DNA from: Aphanomyces cochlioides
Taxonomy: Eukaryota; Oomycota; Saprolegniomycetes; Saprolegniales; Verrucalvaceae
NCBI GenBank assembly: GCA_019828595.1
Contig: JAHQRK010000006.1
Span: 2,852,001 to 2,916,000 of the forward strand
Reading direction: 5' to 3'
DNA: 64,000 bases
Each line of letters begins with the position of its first letter. Position 1 is the stretch's first letter. The notes below the pieces were generated by a model. The model was not told the DNA's origin, searched no databases, and saw only the letters and a list, made by a program, of their open reading frames with translations. Shown here in pieces: positions 1-10,657 of this stretch. A program made the translations under genes and the position numbers.

Positions 1-147
1 ACAAGATTACAAGAGACAAAACTGGAAAGTCCATCACCCTACCGCAGTACCAAGGATTGTAGACCGCTTACGCTTTAGGCTCAGTCTCCTCCTGACTAAT
101 AAACAAAGAATTGGATTTCATTCGACGAAGCTGCTTGGTGTGAATTA

Positions 148-567
148 TTACGCTTGGAAGCTTGCCATATATGCCTTCATAGCTTCTACACAATTATGAA
201 CAAGTCTTTGTGTGAAAAGAACGCTTCTCTCAACGTAGGCGCACTCATGCTCATTGGAACCTTCATCAGGATCTCCTGAATACCCTTTTACAGCGGCTTG
301 TTCATTGTCGACAGCGCTTGCTTTTTCATCCGTACCCATTGCCTCGTCGATAACTCCGTCCAGAACATCTTCAATCGGCAATGACTCGATGAGCTCTCCA
401 TTGATTGTTACGTCAGCATAAAAAGCGTTATTGGATTTATAGAAGTGCAATACATCCATCACAATTACTTGACGGACCAAATGAAACTCCTTCACTTTCA
501 CCAACTGGTCTTTTGTGAATGGACCAGCAAGAACAACTCGATACATCGCGTCTCGATTCAACTTCAA
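148..567 (-). pseudogene. Helitron DUF6570-like C-terminal fragment
   Basis: This 139-codon frame contains VLHFYKSNNAFYADVTING followed by an acidic tail. The pattern of a helix, then K-x-N-N-x-x-Y-x-D-V-x-I, is the stretch that precedes the helicase-like domain in Helitron proteins. It follows the preceding Helitron fragment on the same strand after a break. The N-terminal methionine is probably not a real start. The frame stops before any helicase-like motif. Confidence 0.5.
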
Positions 568-627
568 CGGTAAAAGATTTGCGGGGGGGGGCAGGAACAG
601 CGTTGAAAAGAATTAAATGTGATCAAA

Positions 628-1797
628 TCATGCGATGTTCTCCGCCACGAATGATGCGAGTTTGAGCAACAACGCTGATGAGAGAGCACATAAACATCTC
701 AGCCCAAGTCGCCTTAAACAATTCTTCTGGTAGTTCAGCGATGAAAAAGTGATTTGCAATAGCGTAGTTTGGTGGTAAAGACCACGATGAAACAGGTATT
801 TACAAGAAATCGGGAATTCGATATCAGGCGTTATCTCGCCATCACTGTTTTCGATTTCGTCTGAGTAAACATTGCTAAGATAATCTTCATCATTTGTAGC
901 GACAGAAAAAGGGTCGTCATTGTCGAAGTCATGATGTAGATTTGACGCTACATCCACTGTTTCTTCAGGAAATAAAAAGTGTCGAGGAATCTGATTCATC
1001 CATGGCTTTCGAAGGTGAACTTTTTTCCGGATCAAATACCGTACAGATCAACTTTGGATCAACACCTTTTTTTTATCAATTTCCTTGATCCGATCAATAC
1101 CAGAATTTCATACTGGCAAGAGAGAATTGGAGTGCCGACATCAAGCATGATTGCACGTGCTGACTATTGCTCTCTTGTCAAGCGTTTGCCTTTCTAGCGA
1201 GTAAGAGTCGTTCAGCAGTGCCACAACATCTTTCTTGTAACCGTTCAGCAGTTCAAGATGAGCAGCACAGTGTTAATCATTTCCTACAGTAAGCATGTAT
1301 GCACTAGCTTCTTGCATCACCCTTGGCTTGGTTTGTCGTAGCATGACGCATTTCGTGTTGCTTTGGTATTCTCCAGCCACGTAGAAACACTAAATTAGTC
1401 TTGATCAATTATGCTGATCCTGATCATACGGTGTATTGATCATATTTTGATCCTGTACGGTATATGATCCGAAAAAAATTCTTCGCTTTCGAAGTGTTTC
1501 TTCGCAGTCAAGCCAAATATGAAAGGATACGTCTTCTGCGCTGTCGATGTCATTCATATTGCTTGAGTGTACAATTCCTTTCCGTGAAAGTAGCAAGTCG
1601 ACAAAAACTGGATGTATGTCTTTGCAATCATAGAATTCAATCAAATTAGCACACAGGTTTGGTTCTGGATTTCTTAATCGAGCAGCCATGGACTGGAGAA
1701 TTTCAGTGTCCTTTGTTGAATAAACGTGGACGTTTCTTATAAACACAACACGGTCACACACGCAACAAACACATTGATCCATACCCGTGGGACCCAA
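628..1797 (-). pseudogene. Helitron Cys-cluster/DUF6570-like segment split by a MITE
   Basis: Two frames, 1797 down to 1485 and 1014 down to 628, become one continuous in-frame reading when the 470-bp insert at 1015-1484 and one copy of its 10-bp duplication are ignored. The first part carries the Cys cluster (DQCVCCVCDRVVF) and LCANLIEFYDCKD. The second runs from PWMNQIPRHF through an acidic stretch. After a frameshift near 790 a neighbouring frame reads PNYAIANHFFIAELPEEL and then IIRGGEHRMI, which resembles the AN-x-x-x-IG-x-LP-x-EL region of Helitron proteins. Non-functional. Confidence 0.6.
1015..1484. mobile_element. MITE inside the Helitron ORF
   Basis: The ends at about 1017-1062 and 1447-1481 are imperfect inverted repeats sharing the core CGGATCAxATACCGTACA. 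The insert is flanked by a 10-bp direct repeat, GCTTTCGAAG, at 1005-1014 and 1485-1494. Removing the insert and one repeat rejoins the interrupted Helitron reading frame exactly in phase. A 9-10-bp duplication suggests a MULE-derived MITE; hAT elements would give 8 bp. No coding capacity. Confidence 0.75.
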
Positions 1798-1906
1798 GGC
1801 AAAGTCGGTTGATTAAGGATGCTGTTTTTCATTTCTTGAGAGCAAGGTGGAAGGTATCCAGACTCATCGCTTCAAGTCGTTTCCTTTTGGCACTTGGTGA
1901 CTCAAA

Positions 1907-2500
1907 TTAAATAAACGCCTTGCTTTGCGCTCTTCTATACCGAAGACGTTTCAATTTTGCCTCATCAAGCTCGCTCATTCTTTTTGTAGCATCGTTCATC
2001 TTTTGGAAAGCAAGACATTTCAATCTTCGATCTTCGGTTGATTCTCTTGACTGCTTGGCAGCTTTCTTAGCTTTGAGAATATCTCGACGAAATCTGCGTG
2101 CAACTGACATCTCCATTACTCTCTGAGCACTCATTCGAACTTTTGAATTGTCGAGACGCATTCTGTGCGATTCAAGACTTTCCATGCTTCTCAACCTGGC
2201 TTTTCTCAATCTTAGCGCATTGAGATCAGCTTCAAAGAATATCACGTCATTAGCTTTGCGTTTTCTGAGCCTTTGTGCATCAATACGCGTTCTGCGAGCT
2301 CGAGGACTTTCCATGGACCTCAGCTCCTTTCTTCTCTGACTTTGTGCACTGAGACGGATTGCCCTTTCATTCGTAGTTTCATTTTCTCTTTGGATAACTC
2401 TTTGACGAGTTATGTTTAACTTTGCACACTCCCTTCGGAGACGAAGTTGGTCTGTCGAAATGATATCTTCTTTTTGATTTTGTATGAGTCCAGATTCCAC
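1907..2500 (-). pseudogene. Helitron N-terminal R-rich repeat segment
   Basis: This 197-codon frame is made of repeated units of the type R-x-x-R-L-x(4-6)-R-x-R-S-M-E-S, a basic heptad-like pattern common at the extreme N-terminus of Helitron proteins in oomycetes and animals. The frame opens with GTG rather than ATG, and an in-frame stop lies a few codons upstream, so the true start has been lost or lies in another exon. The next Helitron segment follows on the same strand after about 110 bp. Family assignment rests on composition and on the neighbours rather than on a catalytic motif. Confidence 0.55.
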
Positions 2501-2616
2501 TTGAGTAGGTATTATCGAATATTCCTAATATCATGCACATATTAGTTATTGTACAATGTATGAAGTAAGCATAATGCAGAATATAACTACTCTAATTGTA
2601 TTCTTACATGGATCAC

Positions 2617-3012
2617 AATTGATTGGTCATATTTTGTCTCTTTTGATGAGGCTCTTTGATTGGCTTCATTTCTAGGATTCTATATGTGGAAATGGATTAC
2701 CCTCATAAATTAATAATTATTTATATCTTTCTTTAATGATCTTTTGTTTTCATGAGAAAACTCTTAAAATTAATATGTTTAATAATCGGCGATGCAATGG
2801 TGGTCGATGGGGTCGGCAAATACCAAAGGGATCGGCAACAACGCAGGTAGGGACAGAGAATTCAAAGTCTTCAGTAGTCCACCAGACACCAGAATAATCC
2901 GCACAAACTCGACTTTTGTCAGACAGTCTCGTTTACTCGAAAACCACCCTCAAAGGGATGTAAAGACTCTAGTATTGGATTATTTCTTTAACAGTGGTGG
3001 AAAGCATTGAGA
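2617..3012 (+). repeat. Left arm of a long inverted repeat
   Basis: This segment matches, in inverted orientation, 11167-10800 plus 6132-6112. Shared landmarks include TTAAAATTAATAT followed by AATCGGCGATG, CACAAACTCGACTT, and GTGGTGGAAAGCAT near the inner end. The two arms look like the long terminal repeats of an older non-autonomous element; the right arm is split by a later insertion. Short open frames inside are not supported as genes. Confidence 0.65.
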
Positions 3013-3284
3013 GGACTTCAACAAAAAATATCATATTTTAGGCAAGGCGCAACTTCGAACCAAAATATCCAGTTCTGACGTACGTATACGTAGTTAAATA
3101 TAAATATTCGAATGTTATTCATATTTGGAAGTTCAAACGATGGTCCCAAGTCCTTCTTAACCACTTAAGCGGTCACAAGGCACATGAATATCGTTGTTTA
3201 TCGGATCAATGCATTATCAGTCTTTTTAATTCATGATATGGAATTGAATAAACGTATTTTATTGCATATTCGTTCTCTCAATTA
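3013..3284. other. No gene seen; left flank of the pogo element
   Basis: AT-rich sequence between the long inverted-repeat arm and the pogo-type element. With 5809-6111 it would form about 575 bp of interior of the older element. No credible ORF. Confidence 0.5.
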
Positions 3285-3310
3285 CAGGGAACGATGTTGA
3301 ATAACGTTTC
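3285..3310 (+). repeat. Left terminal inverted repeat of the pogo element
   Basis: A 26-bp perfect inverted match to 5781-5806, starting CAGGGAACG and preceded by the target TA. Confidence 0.9.
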
Positions 3311-3431
3311 AGATCCCTTTAGCCAATTAGATTACAGGAATTTGAATTCTTATCGATGATTGGATATTATTTTTCGCGCTTCAAATTTATGATTTTGAAT
3401 TGAGAGAACCTCAAAAAATTGATAAACTCAA

Positions 3432-4588
3432 ATGAACACTACGAAGACACGACGAGCAAGACCGATGTTAGCAGAGAAGTTGCGTGCAATCGAGGTTGTT
3501 GAAGCAACGTCCATCTGCTAAGCAGCGAAAATTACTGGATGGAGTGTAACATCATTGCGCGAATGGATTCGAGACAAGGACAAGCTTATGACCTTCAAAG
3601 GATCCAAATCTCGCATGAAGAACACTGGTCACTGTGGCGCGAAAACAATCCTACCGGACAGCTATGCCCTTGCTCTGTACGTGCATGACTTGAGGCGTGA
3701 AGAGAAGGCTGTGACTACTGGACATCTCATCAACTACCTTCGTCTTAATCATAACACGTGGCTTCAAGACTATGTGACAACAAGATCGTCTGGTTACAAT
3801 GCCTTACTTCGCTTGCTTCAGTACTTTGCGGCACGGCATGATTTCACTCGACAACGCATATGTCGACAAAAGCGAACACAAGTCGATCTCGAAGAAACCC
3901 GACTCGAATTCACAGAAGCATTTTTTCGAACCCATCCCGATTTGTCAAGTGATTGCCTCTACAATGCTGACGAGACGGGCATATATTACGACATGGCTCC
4001 AAGCACGATATGGGCAGTTCGTGGTGAAGGCAGCTACGTAGCCAATGGCGACAAGCATTCGTATCGCATGACTGCTTTGCTAACTGTGCGTGCAGATGGA
4101 CTCAAGTTGCCAATTGTTTTTATCATACGTGGTGTCGATGGTGGTTGTATGGAGAAGAATGAGTTCGATACGTATCCATCTGGTCATTACTATTACATGC
4201 AAGAAAAGGCTTGGATGAACGGTACTGTGTGGAAAAAGTACCTGCGAGATGTTCTGGCCAGCTCCATTGAAAATCCGGCAGTCCTACTTGTCGACAACTT
4301 TGATTCACACGTGAGCGAAGAGAGCGTACGCATCATGGGCGAAGAGTTGGGCAGTGAATTGTACGCCTTACCACCAAACAGTACGTCGCATTGCCAACCG
4401 CTGGATGTTTCGATCATGGGGCCATTCAAGCAACATTTGCGAGACTTGTGGATTACGTCACAAACTGTAGCGACATCTGCCAGGGAAAACGACTTGTCAC
4501 CATTCAACGAGCTATACAAGCATGGAGTATGATATCAGAGGATGAAGTGCGTGCAAGTTTCAAGAAAGCTTTGGCGCGTCCAAATTGA
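3432..4588 (+). pseudogene. pogo/Tigger-type transposase pseudogene
   Basis: The likely start is ATG 3432, opening a helix-turn-helix region that reads into SLREWIRDKDKL. An in-frame TAA at 3519-3521 interrupts it. The catalytic DDE region is clear: the first Asp in LYNADETGIYYDMAP, the second in LLVDNFDSHVSEE, then LPPNSTSHCQPLDVSIMGPF with the third acidic residue. The frame is lost near 4485-4510, and the usual C-terminal motif (IQAWSMISEDEVRASFKKAL) continues in another frame to 4588. In working elements this DDE nuclease cuts and pastes the transposon at TA. Here it is dead by at least two lesions. Confidence 0.85.
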
Positions 4589-4769
4589 AGTTTCTTTCAA
4601 ATTCCATTTTAATGCATTTAATGTATCTTTTTTCTTGTTTTTTTTTGCTCTATATGATTAATTTGTATTGAAAAAATGTAAGAAAAATTATTTTTGTAGG
4701 TAAAAAAATTGATTTTTGTTGGTTCAACCTGAGTCACTGTTGTCGCATTAAAGACTTCGTTCTTTCTTT

Positions 4770-5045
4770 AAAGCTCAAAAATGAGGCATGAATGAAATAA
4801 GACTCATCTTATAGAATTTAAGAATTCACATTAAATTAAAAGAATATAATGTCACTTCTTAAATGCTCTAAAATGAATCATAGGTGAATAAGATTCATTT
4901 TAGACCATTTAAAAAATTACAATTGATGAAAAGAATCAATTGTAATTTCTTAAATGCTCTAAATGAAGCTTTGATGTCTAAGCTTCATTTTAGAACAAAA
5001 ACGATTTCAAAAATATAGTTTAGAACACTAAACTGTATTTTTGAA
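4770..5045. repeat. Cluster of perfect and near-perfect hairpins
   Basis: At least four strong stem-loops lie side by side: 4867-4879 with 4892-4904 (13 bp perfect), 4914-4927 with 4935-4948 (14 bp perfect, 7-nt loop), 4961-4971 with 4980-4990 (11 bp perfect), and 5011-5023 with 5028-5040 (one mismatch, 4-nt loop). Two weaker ones precede them. A common linker, TTCTTAAATGCTCTAAA, recurs before the first and third strong hairpins. The array sits downstream of the pogo transposase and inside the element. Confidence 0.75.
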
Positions 5046-5104
5046 TTAAAAAAAGAAAAGAATAAGAAAAATTGAAATATTTAAAAAAAGTCGACATCCT
5101 GCCG

Positions 5105-5310
5105 AAGAGTTTTCATACTAAAGTCTGGGTGCCCCACCCAAAGATAACTTTGAGTTTCAACACAGCACTAGCACTGTTGACTCGTTGCCGCGATCGGTCT
5201 CCGCAGGGAACTGTGTCCTAGAGAACCGCGGTGTGGGATAGCGATGCTGGCAGCTTGGAGCAGACCCCCCGTTAGGGCTTGAAACGAGCACGTGACTGTT
5301 GGGCAGGAAA
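5105..5310. other. GC-richer block, unidentified
   Basis: A block of clearly higher GC inside very AT-rich pogo DNA (from TCTGGGTGCCCCACCC to about GGGCAGGAAATCG). It has no long ORF and did not match tRNA or 5S rRNA by eye. It could be a captured fragment of host DNA. Confidence 0.3.
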
Positions 5311-5780
5311 TCGAAAAATGATCAGTTATGCAAGTTTAATGTGTAGAATACATGTGCAGTAAAATGAACGGTTATTAGAGCTTAGGTGTAGAATATTAGC
5401 GCAATGAAGCAACATTTCAAACACAAGTGCATGTGGCATTGACATGGTAAATAAAATTATTTTAATTTTATTTGGATAAAGTATGGCTCATTGATATTAT
5501 GCAGGGAGGAGATGCTGGTGGTATAAGGGAGAGAGCCTGTTGTTGGAAATGTTCTGTCAATTTAATTTACTCAGCCCTCAACACCTTAATATATGGTAAC
5601 CTGTTATGTTCTCTTCCTGGAAAATCCAATCTTGCTGCAAAAAGGTTGTATTTATTAATACACTGCTAGAATTTATATATTCTGTTCGTACCTCAAGAAT
5701 ATTTTTAATCACAGACAATACCACTATTGATTTAATTGGATATATTGGAACAGTTTGTTGTCGAATCGAAACCATCCGTG

Positions 5781-5806
5781 GAAACGTTATTCAACATCGT
5801 TCCCTG
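5781..5806 (-). repeat. Right terminal inverted repeat of the pogo element
   Basis: A 26-bp perfect inverted match to 3285-3310, followed by the target TA at 5807-5808. Confidence 0.9.
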
Positions 5807-5808
5807 TA

Positions 5809-6111
5809 TCGTCCATCATTTGCAAAATCAAAATAATCGAATATGAGAGACTTCGATCATCCAACTAATTTTTCTTGAACTTCTTGAAAAATTATGTGAT
5901 CAGTTTTGTCAAATAATTTCAATTAAACAGGTAATAGAATATAAGGATGAAAGATGAATATCACTCTCGACTACGTTTCATCGTTTCTTGTAGTCTATGT
6001 GGTTTGAAAGGATTGTATTCATACAGTCGTTATCACCAGAAAAACTGCATAGGAAAACTGTTTTTATTTGTTCCAGAGTGTAATTTATTGGGTCAAAACA
6101 TAAAAAAGTCC
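5809..6111. other. No gene seen; right flank of the pogo element
   Basis: AT-rich sequence between the pogo element and the inner tip of the split inverted-repeat arm. The 62-codon frame here is not supported. Confidence 0.5.
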
Positions 6112-6132
6112 CCTCGATGCTTTCCACCACTG
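6112..6132 (-). repeat. Inner tip of the right arm of the long inverted repeat
   Basis: Inverted match to 2992-3012 (CAGTGGTGGAAAGCAT core). Separated from the rest of the right arm (10800-11167) by the inserted Crypton-bearing element. Confidence 0.6.
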
Positions 6133-6298
6133 TAAGCAACCTATCACAACCACTAGAGCGATCACAAACAGCTGTTTTATCGACAACAAAACTCGTCGAC
6201 TAGTCGCGTGTGGAAATCACGAGTTTCCACCGGCCAGGAGCACCAGCAGCTTGCGGGTGCAACGAAAACCAAAAATGAGATGGCAGTCGGGAGTCATG
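6133..6298 (+). repeat. Left inverted repeat of the Crypton-bearing element
   Basis: Inverted match to 10799-10658. Strong over the outer ~105 bp (6133-6235); beyond that the AATGAGAT and AGATGGC motifs are shared after an indel of about 20-25 bp. Confidence 0.75.
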
Positions 6299-7659
6299 GA
6301 AAGTACAGTACTTCATCTGGCTCTTGTTATGTGATATAAACAGATAATAATAAAAATCGTCCTTCTCACTCACATAATATATAATGTTTAAAAATACTAA
6401 TTAAAATACTTTCTTCACAGAGAATTTCTGTTTCGATTCCTGGTTTTTGGAGGAAAGAATATGTTCTGTCCCTTTACTTAACTTGATAAAGTAATCTGTC
6501 ATGTCCCTTTACTTTAGTAAAGGGGACAGACAAACGATTCTTAAGTCGAAAACGTAGGAACGCTATTTGATATTTTGATACATCGTAGGAGAAATATTCC
6601 TATATTTTCCATTTTTCGAATCAAAATTCTCACGCATGAACTTGATTAAAGTATAGAATTAGTTTTGACCGAAATTTATGGGAAATGGTAGGAACAAAAT
6701 TCCTACGATTCATCGACCAATCATACAACTATAAAATCTCTTTATATTGACCAATTATACTGTAGAATGTCATCTATCTGAGTGTTTGGGGCGGATGAAC
6801 GTGTGCCAGATTCATGAGCCCGTCAAAGTAGCACTGAAATCCTTGCACACTTTCTTCTCATGTTAGGATTCAACGTCAGAAGCTTCAGGTGGTAGCTCAT
6901 GCCCGTTAAAAGGAGAAAGATTTGAATAGACTAGTGAAAATTTGACAAGATGACTCCTGTCGCACGTTCGACCATCAAAAGGACTCAAAAACTAAATATC
7001 TACACTTTACGTAGGATATTTCTAACTCTCCTTTGTTGCATGTGTAAAGTTTTACCAGTAAATCACTTCGTCGACATTCTCCTCGTGAAGAATGCTTCAA
7101 ACAGGCTGCGTCCTCAGCCTGCACTGTGTGTCTATATGAGATGAACACAACATTGGACTCTACTACTTGTACGAGGTGCTTGATGCAATCAAGCGTGTCT
7201 GAATCTTAGCCTTAAAACATGTAATCACACGCAAAATCTCGGGTAAAATCGCAGTAAATGTAGTAAATACATTTAAAAAACGAATACTGCATTAAAACAG
7301 TGCCCTTTTCAATGTGAGCCATACAAGCTGGAAGCACGCCCCTGGAATCGGGATCATGTTAACTTGGTCGTTGCGCATGAAGTATCACCTCGATGCAATC
7401 GAATGATCTCTAATCAACTCAAAATCAGCCAATTATAATGAAAAGTTAATTTGATTCGTCAAAATCTAAGTGTAGGCAATCCGTTCCTACGATTTCCAAT
7501 CACAATACAAAAACCATATTTCATATTTTTCTATGGGATATATTGAACGTAGCGTATCTTTTGACGATACATTTTCAGGTTTCCAATAGATATTTTTTAA
7601 CAGTTCGAATAAAAATATTTTGCAATTTGTATGCATTTAAATAAAATTATGAGATTATA
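6299..7659. other. Non-coding left part of the Crypton-bearing element
   Basis: AT-rich with short imperfect palindromes, for example around 6505-6533 (TGTCCCTTTACT paired with AGTAAAGGGGACA). No credible coding frame. It presumably holds the promoter of the recombinase gene. Confidence 0.4.
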
Positions 7660-10013
7660 ATGGGTGGAGGAAAATGTATTTCACAAGAGATACGAGAGGC
7701 AGGGCCAATCAAATGTCAAAGAATATATATTCACTTCGTTGCAACCAGAATGTCAAGCCGCCTGGGCTTCACGATTGAAGAAGCACGTCGTAATAGGATC
7801 AGCGAGGCAACCCGCAAACGATACACATCTGGTATCAATCAAATCAAGTTGTGGGCTCGGCGAGTGGGAAAAAATGAACTGCTGATGACCTCTGAACAGG
7901 AATCCGATGGCCAAACCATCAATTTGAGTGTCTTTCGGTATTTAGACTTCCTCGAATTCATTGAGTGGGCAGTGCGAAACAAAAAGGTAGAAGTAGGAAC
8001 AATATCTAGCTACAGGAGCGCGCTCAAAAGCCTCTATAAGGATCAGAAAGTTGCCCTTCCAGAGGAATATGGCGATGACATGAAAGAGGGCTTTTCAGGT
8101 ACATGCCATTCAATTATCTATATTCACAACTTCATATCTAGGACAGAAAAAGACAATTGCTGACGATCTCCAGTCTGGAGACAAAGGCAGCAGTGGGAAG
8201 CGTCCACTTACCTTTTCGAAGTTTCAAAACTTCAGCGAGAGGAGCTTAATGCTGCATGACGGAGGGTTCACCCACCTATTTCTTATTTTCACTTGGAACC
8301 TCATGTGCAGGCCAAAATCCACTGAGACGATTCGGTAAGCATAGAGGCACTTATGATGTATATTAACTTTGGTAGGTTTGACCACATTTCAATCGATAGG
8401 AGTTCAGTTTTTTAAGACAAAAACAAAGCAAGAAGGTAAATTGAACGTGTATTAAATTTCGGGGTTTATTGATCTTCAAGGTACTACAATTCGAGATCCC
8501 AGGCATTGCTATGCCAACCCGTTGAATCACGCTGTGTGTCTTTTCGTCGCCCTGGGAATTTACTTGGCTTGCAATCCCCAGATCGTCAACGAAAGTCTCT
8601 TTCCTGGATCGAAGCAAAAGGTTAAATTAGATAGACTTAGTGATTCACTGGTGATTAGGATAGATTTGGCAAGAGTTTGTCCAAACTTGCAGGAGAAAAT
8701 CGTATCACGAATAATCAATCGGGGAACAAGACAGCAAAGAAGGACATCGGTACGCACTCCATTCGAAAAGGAGTGGCGACATATGCATGTTCTGGGTCTA
8801 CAGGAGGCCCATCTATCGTTAGTATTTGTTTGAGATGCGGGTGGTCTCTTGGCAATGTAATGGAACGCTATTTTCGGTAAGATAGTATATTGTTAAATTT
8901 TGTCAAGGCCATTCTAGATACGAGTCAGCAGGAGACCAATTCACCGGCCGCGTTGTTGCTGGTCTTCCAATAAATAGTGGTGATTTCACGATTTTGCCCC
9001 CTCATTTTGCTGATGCAGAGCACACCGCGGTGAAAAATGGTGTGCGATTGATGTTTCCCGGCCTTAGTGCAAGTCCAACAGTTTGTGAGCTCGTAAAGCT
9101 TATTCTCGCGAGCCTTGTCTATCACCACAAGTGGCTGATTGAAAATCTACCCTACAATCATGCTCTATTATCAACGCCGTTGTTTTCTAATCCAGCAATG
9201 TTTGACGAGCTCGCTTCTTTGCTTGTCTCTGGCCAGAGTTCAAAAATTATGCTGCCGACTGGCATCCCCCCTCAAGACGAAATGTTCAAAAAATTGGAAG
9301 TGAATCTGTCTAGCATTTTGAATATTCCCGGCACAGTATTCGTCGTATTCTAGAAGAGCATGGTGCGGCCGCAGGCAATATAACTCGTGAATTTCTTACC
9401 AATACCATCCAAACAACTGTGGCTGGAATAGTATCGACAATGATTTCAAAAAATGTAAAGTACAACCTTAATTATCGAGCTTACCCTATACTGACTAGAC
9501 ACACAATCGATTGGATTCAATATGTCTGTTGATTCAGAGCGACCACAATATCCCATCGTTCAAATCGGCGGCAGATTGAGTATGCTTCCTTGCGACTTTG
9601 CTTTCCCCAGTGTAGATGTTAGAACAGCTTGGAGGTTGTGGTGGCTTGGGAATCCTACAAAGAAGTTGATTCCTTTCTCAAAAATATCTACATTCGACTT
9701 GCGAAGAGAGTGCAAGCCAATTTTCGCACAATGGAAGTATTTGATGACGAGGTTGCACGAATATCTCAAGGCAGAACGAGGACGTGGCGTTGATTCGAAT
9801 CCAAGTGAGCTCGACGTTGTTGAATCCTACGCTATTGTCAAATCGTATTTCGAAATTGTATATTCGAGCTCTCATACAGGCAAAATACGGCGAGATGTCC
9901 AATCGAAAGTCATAACTGCTGCGCGGCTCGTGAGAGAGCACGAAGGTTTCAACAAAAAACTTCCATTCAAGCCAAGAAAGCGAGCAAAAACGGCAAAACA
10001 GACTCTCTTGTAG
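7660..10013 (+). pseudogene. Crypton-type tyrosine recombinase gene, seven exons
   Basis: Exon 1 (ATG 7660 or 7750) encodes a SAM-like core-binding domain (RKRYTSGINQIKLWARR). Introns with GT-AG ends can be placed at 8099-8141, 8335-8375, 8436-8480, 8621-8658, 8877-8917 and 9455-9498, all 38-45 nt. Spliced in phase they give Crypton landmarks: LIFTWNLMCRPKST (box I Arg), RDPRHCYANP, GTHSIRKGVATYACSG (catalytic H-x-x-R), CGWSLGNVMERYF (nucleophile Tyr), YESAGDQFTGRVVAGLP, then a C-terminal DNA-binding region with FPSVDVRTAWRLWWLGN. The enzyme should catalyse site-specific recombination of the element. A one-base excess in a T run near 8412 and a frameshift near 9335 make this copy probably inactive, unless they are sequencing errors. 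Confidence 0.8.
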
Positions 10014-10657
10014 CTAGACTATGGGTCTATGATAACGTTGAACATTTTACATTTGCATTTGTACTTACGGGCATGGTCTTTCGAGCGTCCTCGCCTTGAT
10101 TCACATCACCACACAAAGGAAAAACCAAGCTTTCTCGATCTTCGGGGGCTTGTTTGAGGTCTATTTGTCGTCGTAGTAGTAAGAATATTTCATGTTAGAT
10201 GTACCTGTTGAGCTTGAACGGCGAAAGTAGTGCCCTGCTCCATCACACCACTCCACTTCTCGCTCATCTCGACACGATTCGCTTGTGATAAAATTTTTGG
10301 CTTCTACAATATTGTCCAATGAAGCCACTTTAATGGAGAAAAAAATAATGATTGGACAAAACAAGGATGATATCTCAACTGAGATACGATTTCCGATGAC
10401 AAGTCAAAATTCGCAGTCTCATGACTGCGTCAGGGTGAAGATTTGGGTGGTGCTTGTCGGGAAGTTGTCCTGTTGTCATCCTGTCTGTCCCCCTCGCTTA
10501 ATTAAATTCAAAATTTACTTTATCAAGTGTTGTCAAGATTAAATAGTTAACTTAATCGAAATAAGTTTACTATTCTATTTAATTTACTTTATCGAAGTAA
10601 TAGTCGGACTAAATAACTATTGAACTAATTTTTAAAATAGCTATATTTTTTGAGCAG
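10014..10657. other. 3' non-coding part of the Crypton-bearing element
   Basis: AT-rich sequence between the recombinase stop codon and the right inverted repeat, with repeated TACTTTATC-type motifs. No credible gene. Confidence 0.4.

Larger units (their letters stand above)
148..2500 (-). mobile_element. Degraded Helitron-type element, N-terminal coding part
   Basis: Minus-strand fragments fall in the order seen at the N-terminus of Helitron Rep/helicase proteins: a basic R-rich repeat segment, a Cys cluster (CVCCVCDR), a region reading PNYAIANHFFIAELPEEL, then LHFYKSNNAFYADVTING. The last two resemble the DUF6570-like region before the Helitron helicase-like domain. No Rep or helicase catalytic motifs are in the window, so the rest is missing or lies to the left. 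Frames are broken near 790 and between 567 and 628. Terminal TC/CTRR signals were not located. Confidence 0.65.
3285..5806 (+). mobile_element. pogo/Tigger-type DNA transposon (inactive)
   Basis: The ends 3285-3310 and 5781-5806 are perfect 26-bp inverted repeats beginning CAGGGAACGATG. Both sides carry the dinucleotide TA (3283-3284 and 5807-5808), the target duplication expected of Tc1/mariner-pogo elements. The 2522-bp element contains one transposase pseudogene, a cluster of hairpins at about 4770-5045 and a GC-richer block at 5105-5310. The transposase has a nonsense codon and a frameshift, so this copy cannot encode a full enzyme. Confidence 0.9.

Noticed and set aside
2792..3010. A 72-codon frame in the left inverted-repeat arm
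   Set aside because: The frame is not maintained in the other arm and there is no recognisable domain.
2885..3012. An independent empty site for the Crypton-bearing element
   Set aside because: It is the other arm of the same long inverted repeat, so it serves as a paralogous control and not as a true allelic empty site.
4770..5045. Repeat-spacer pattern resembling a CRISPR array
   Set aside because: The repeated parts are different hairpins rather than one conserved direct repeat, there are no cas genes, and the context is eukaryotic.
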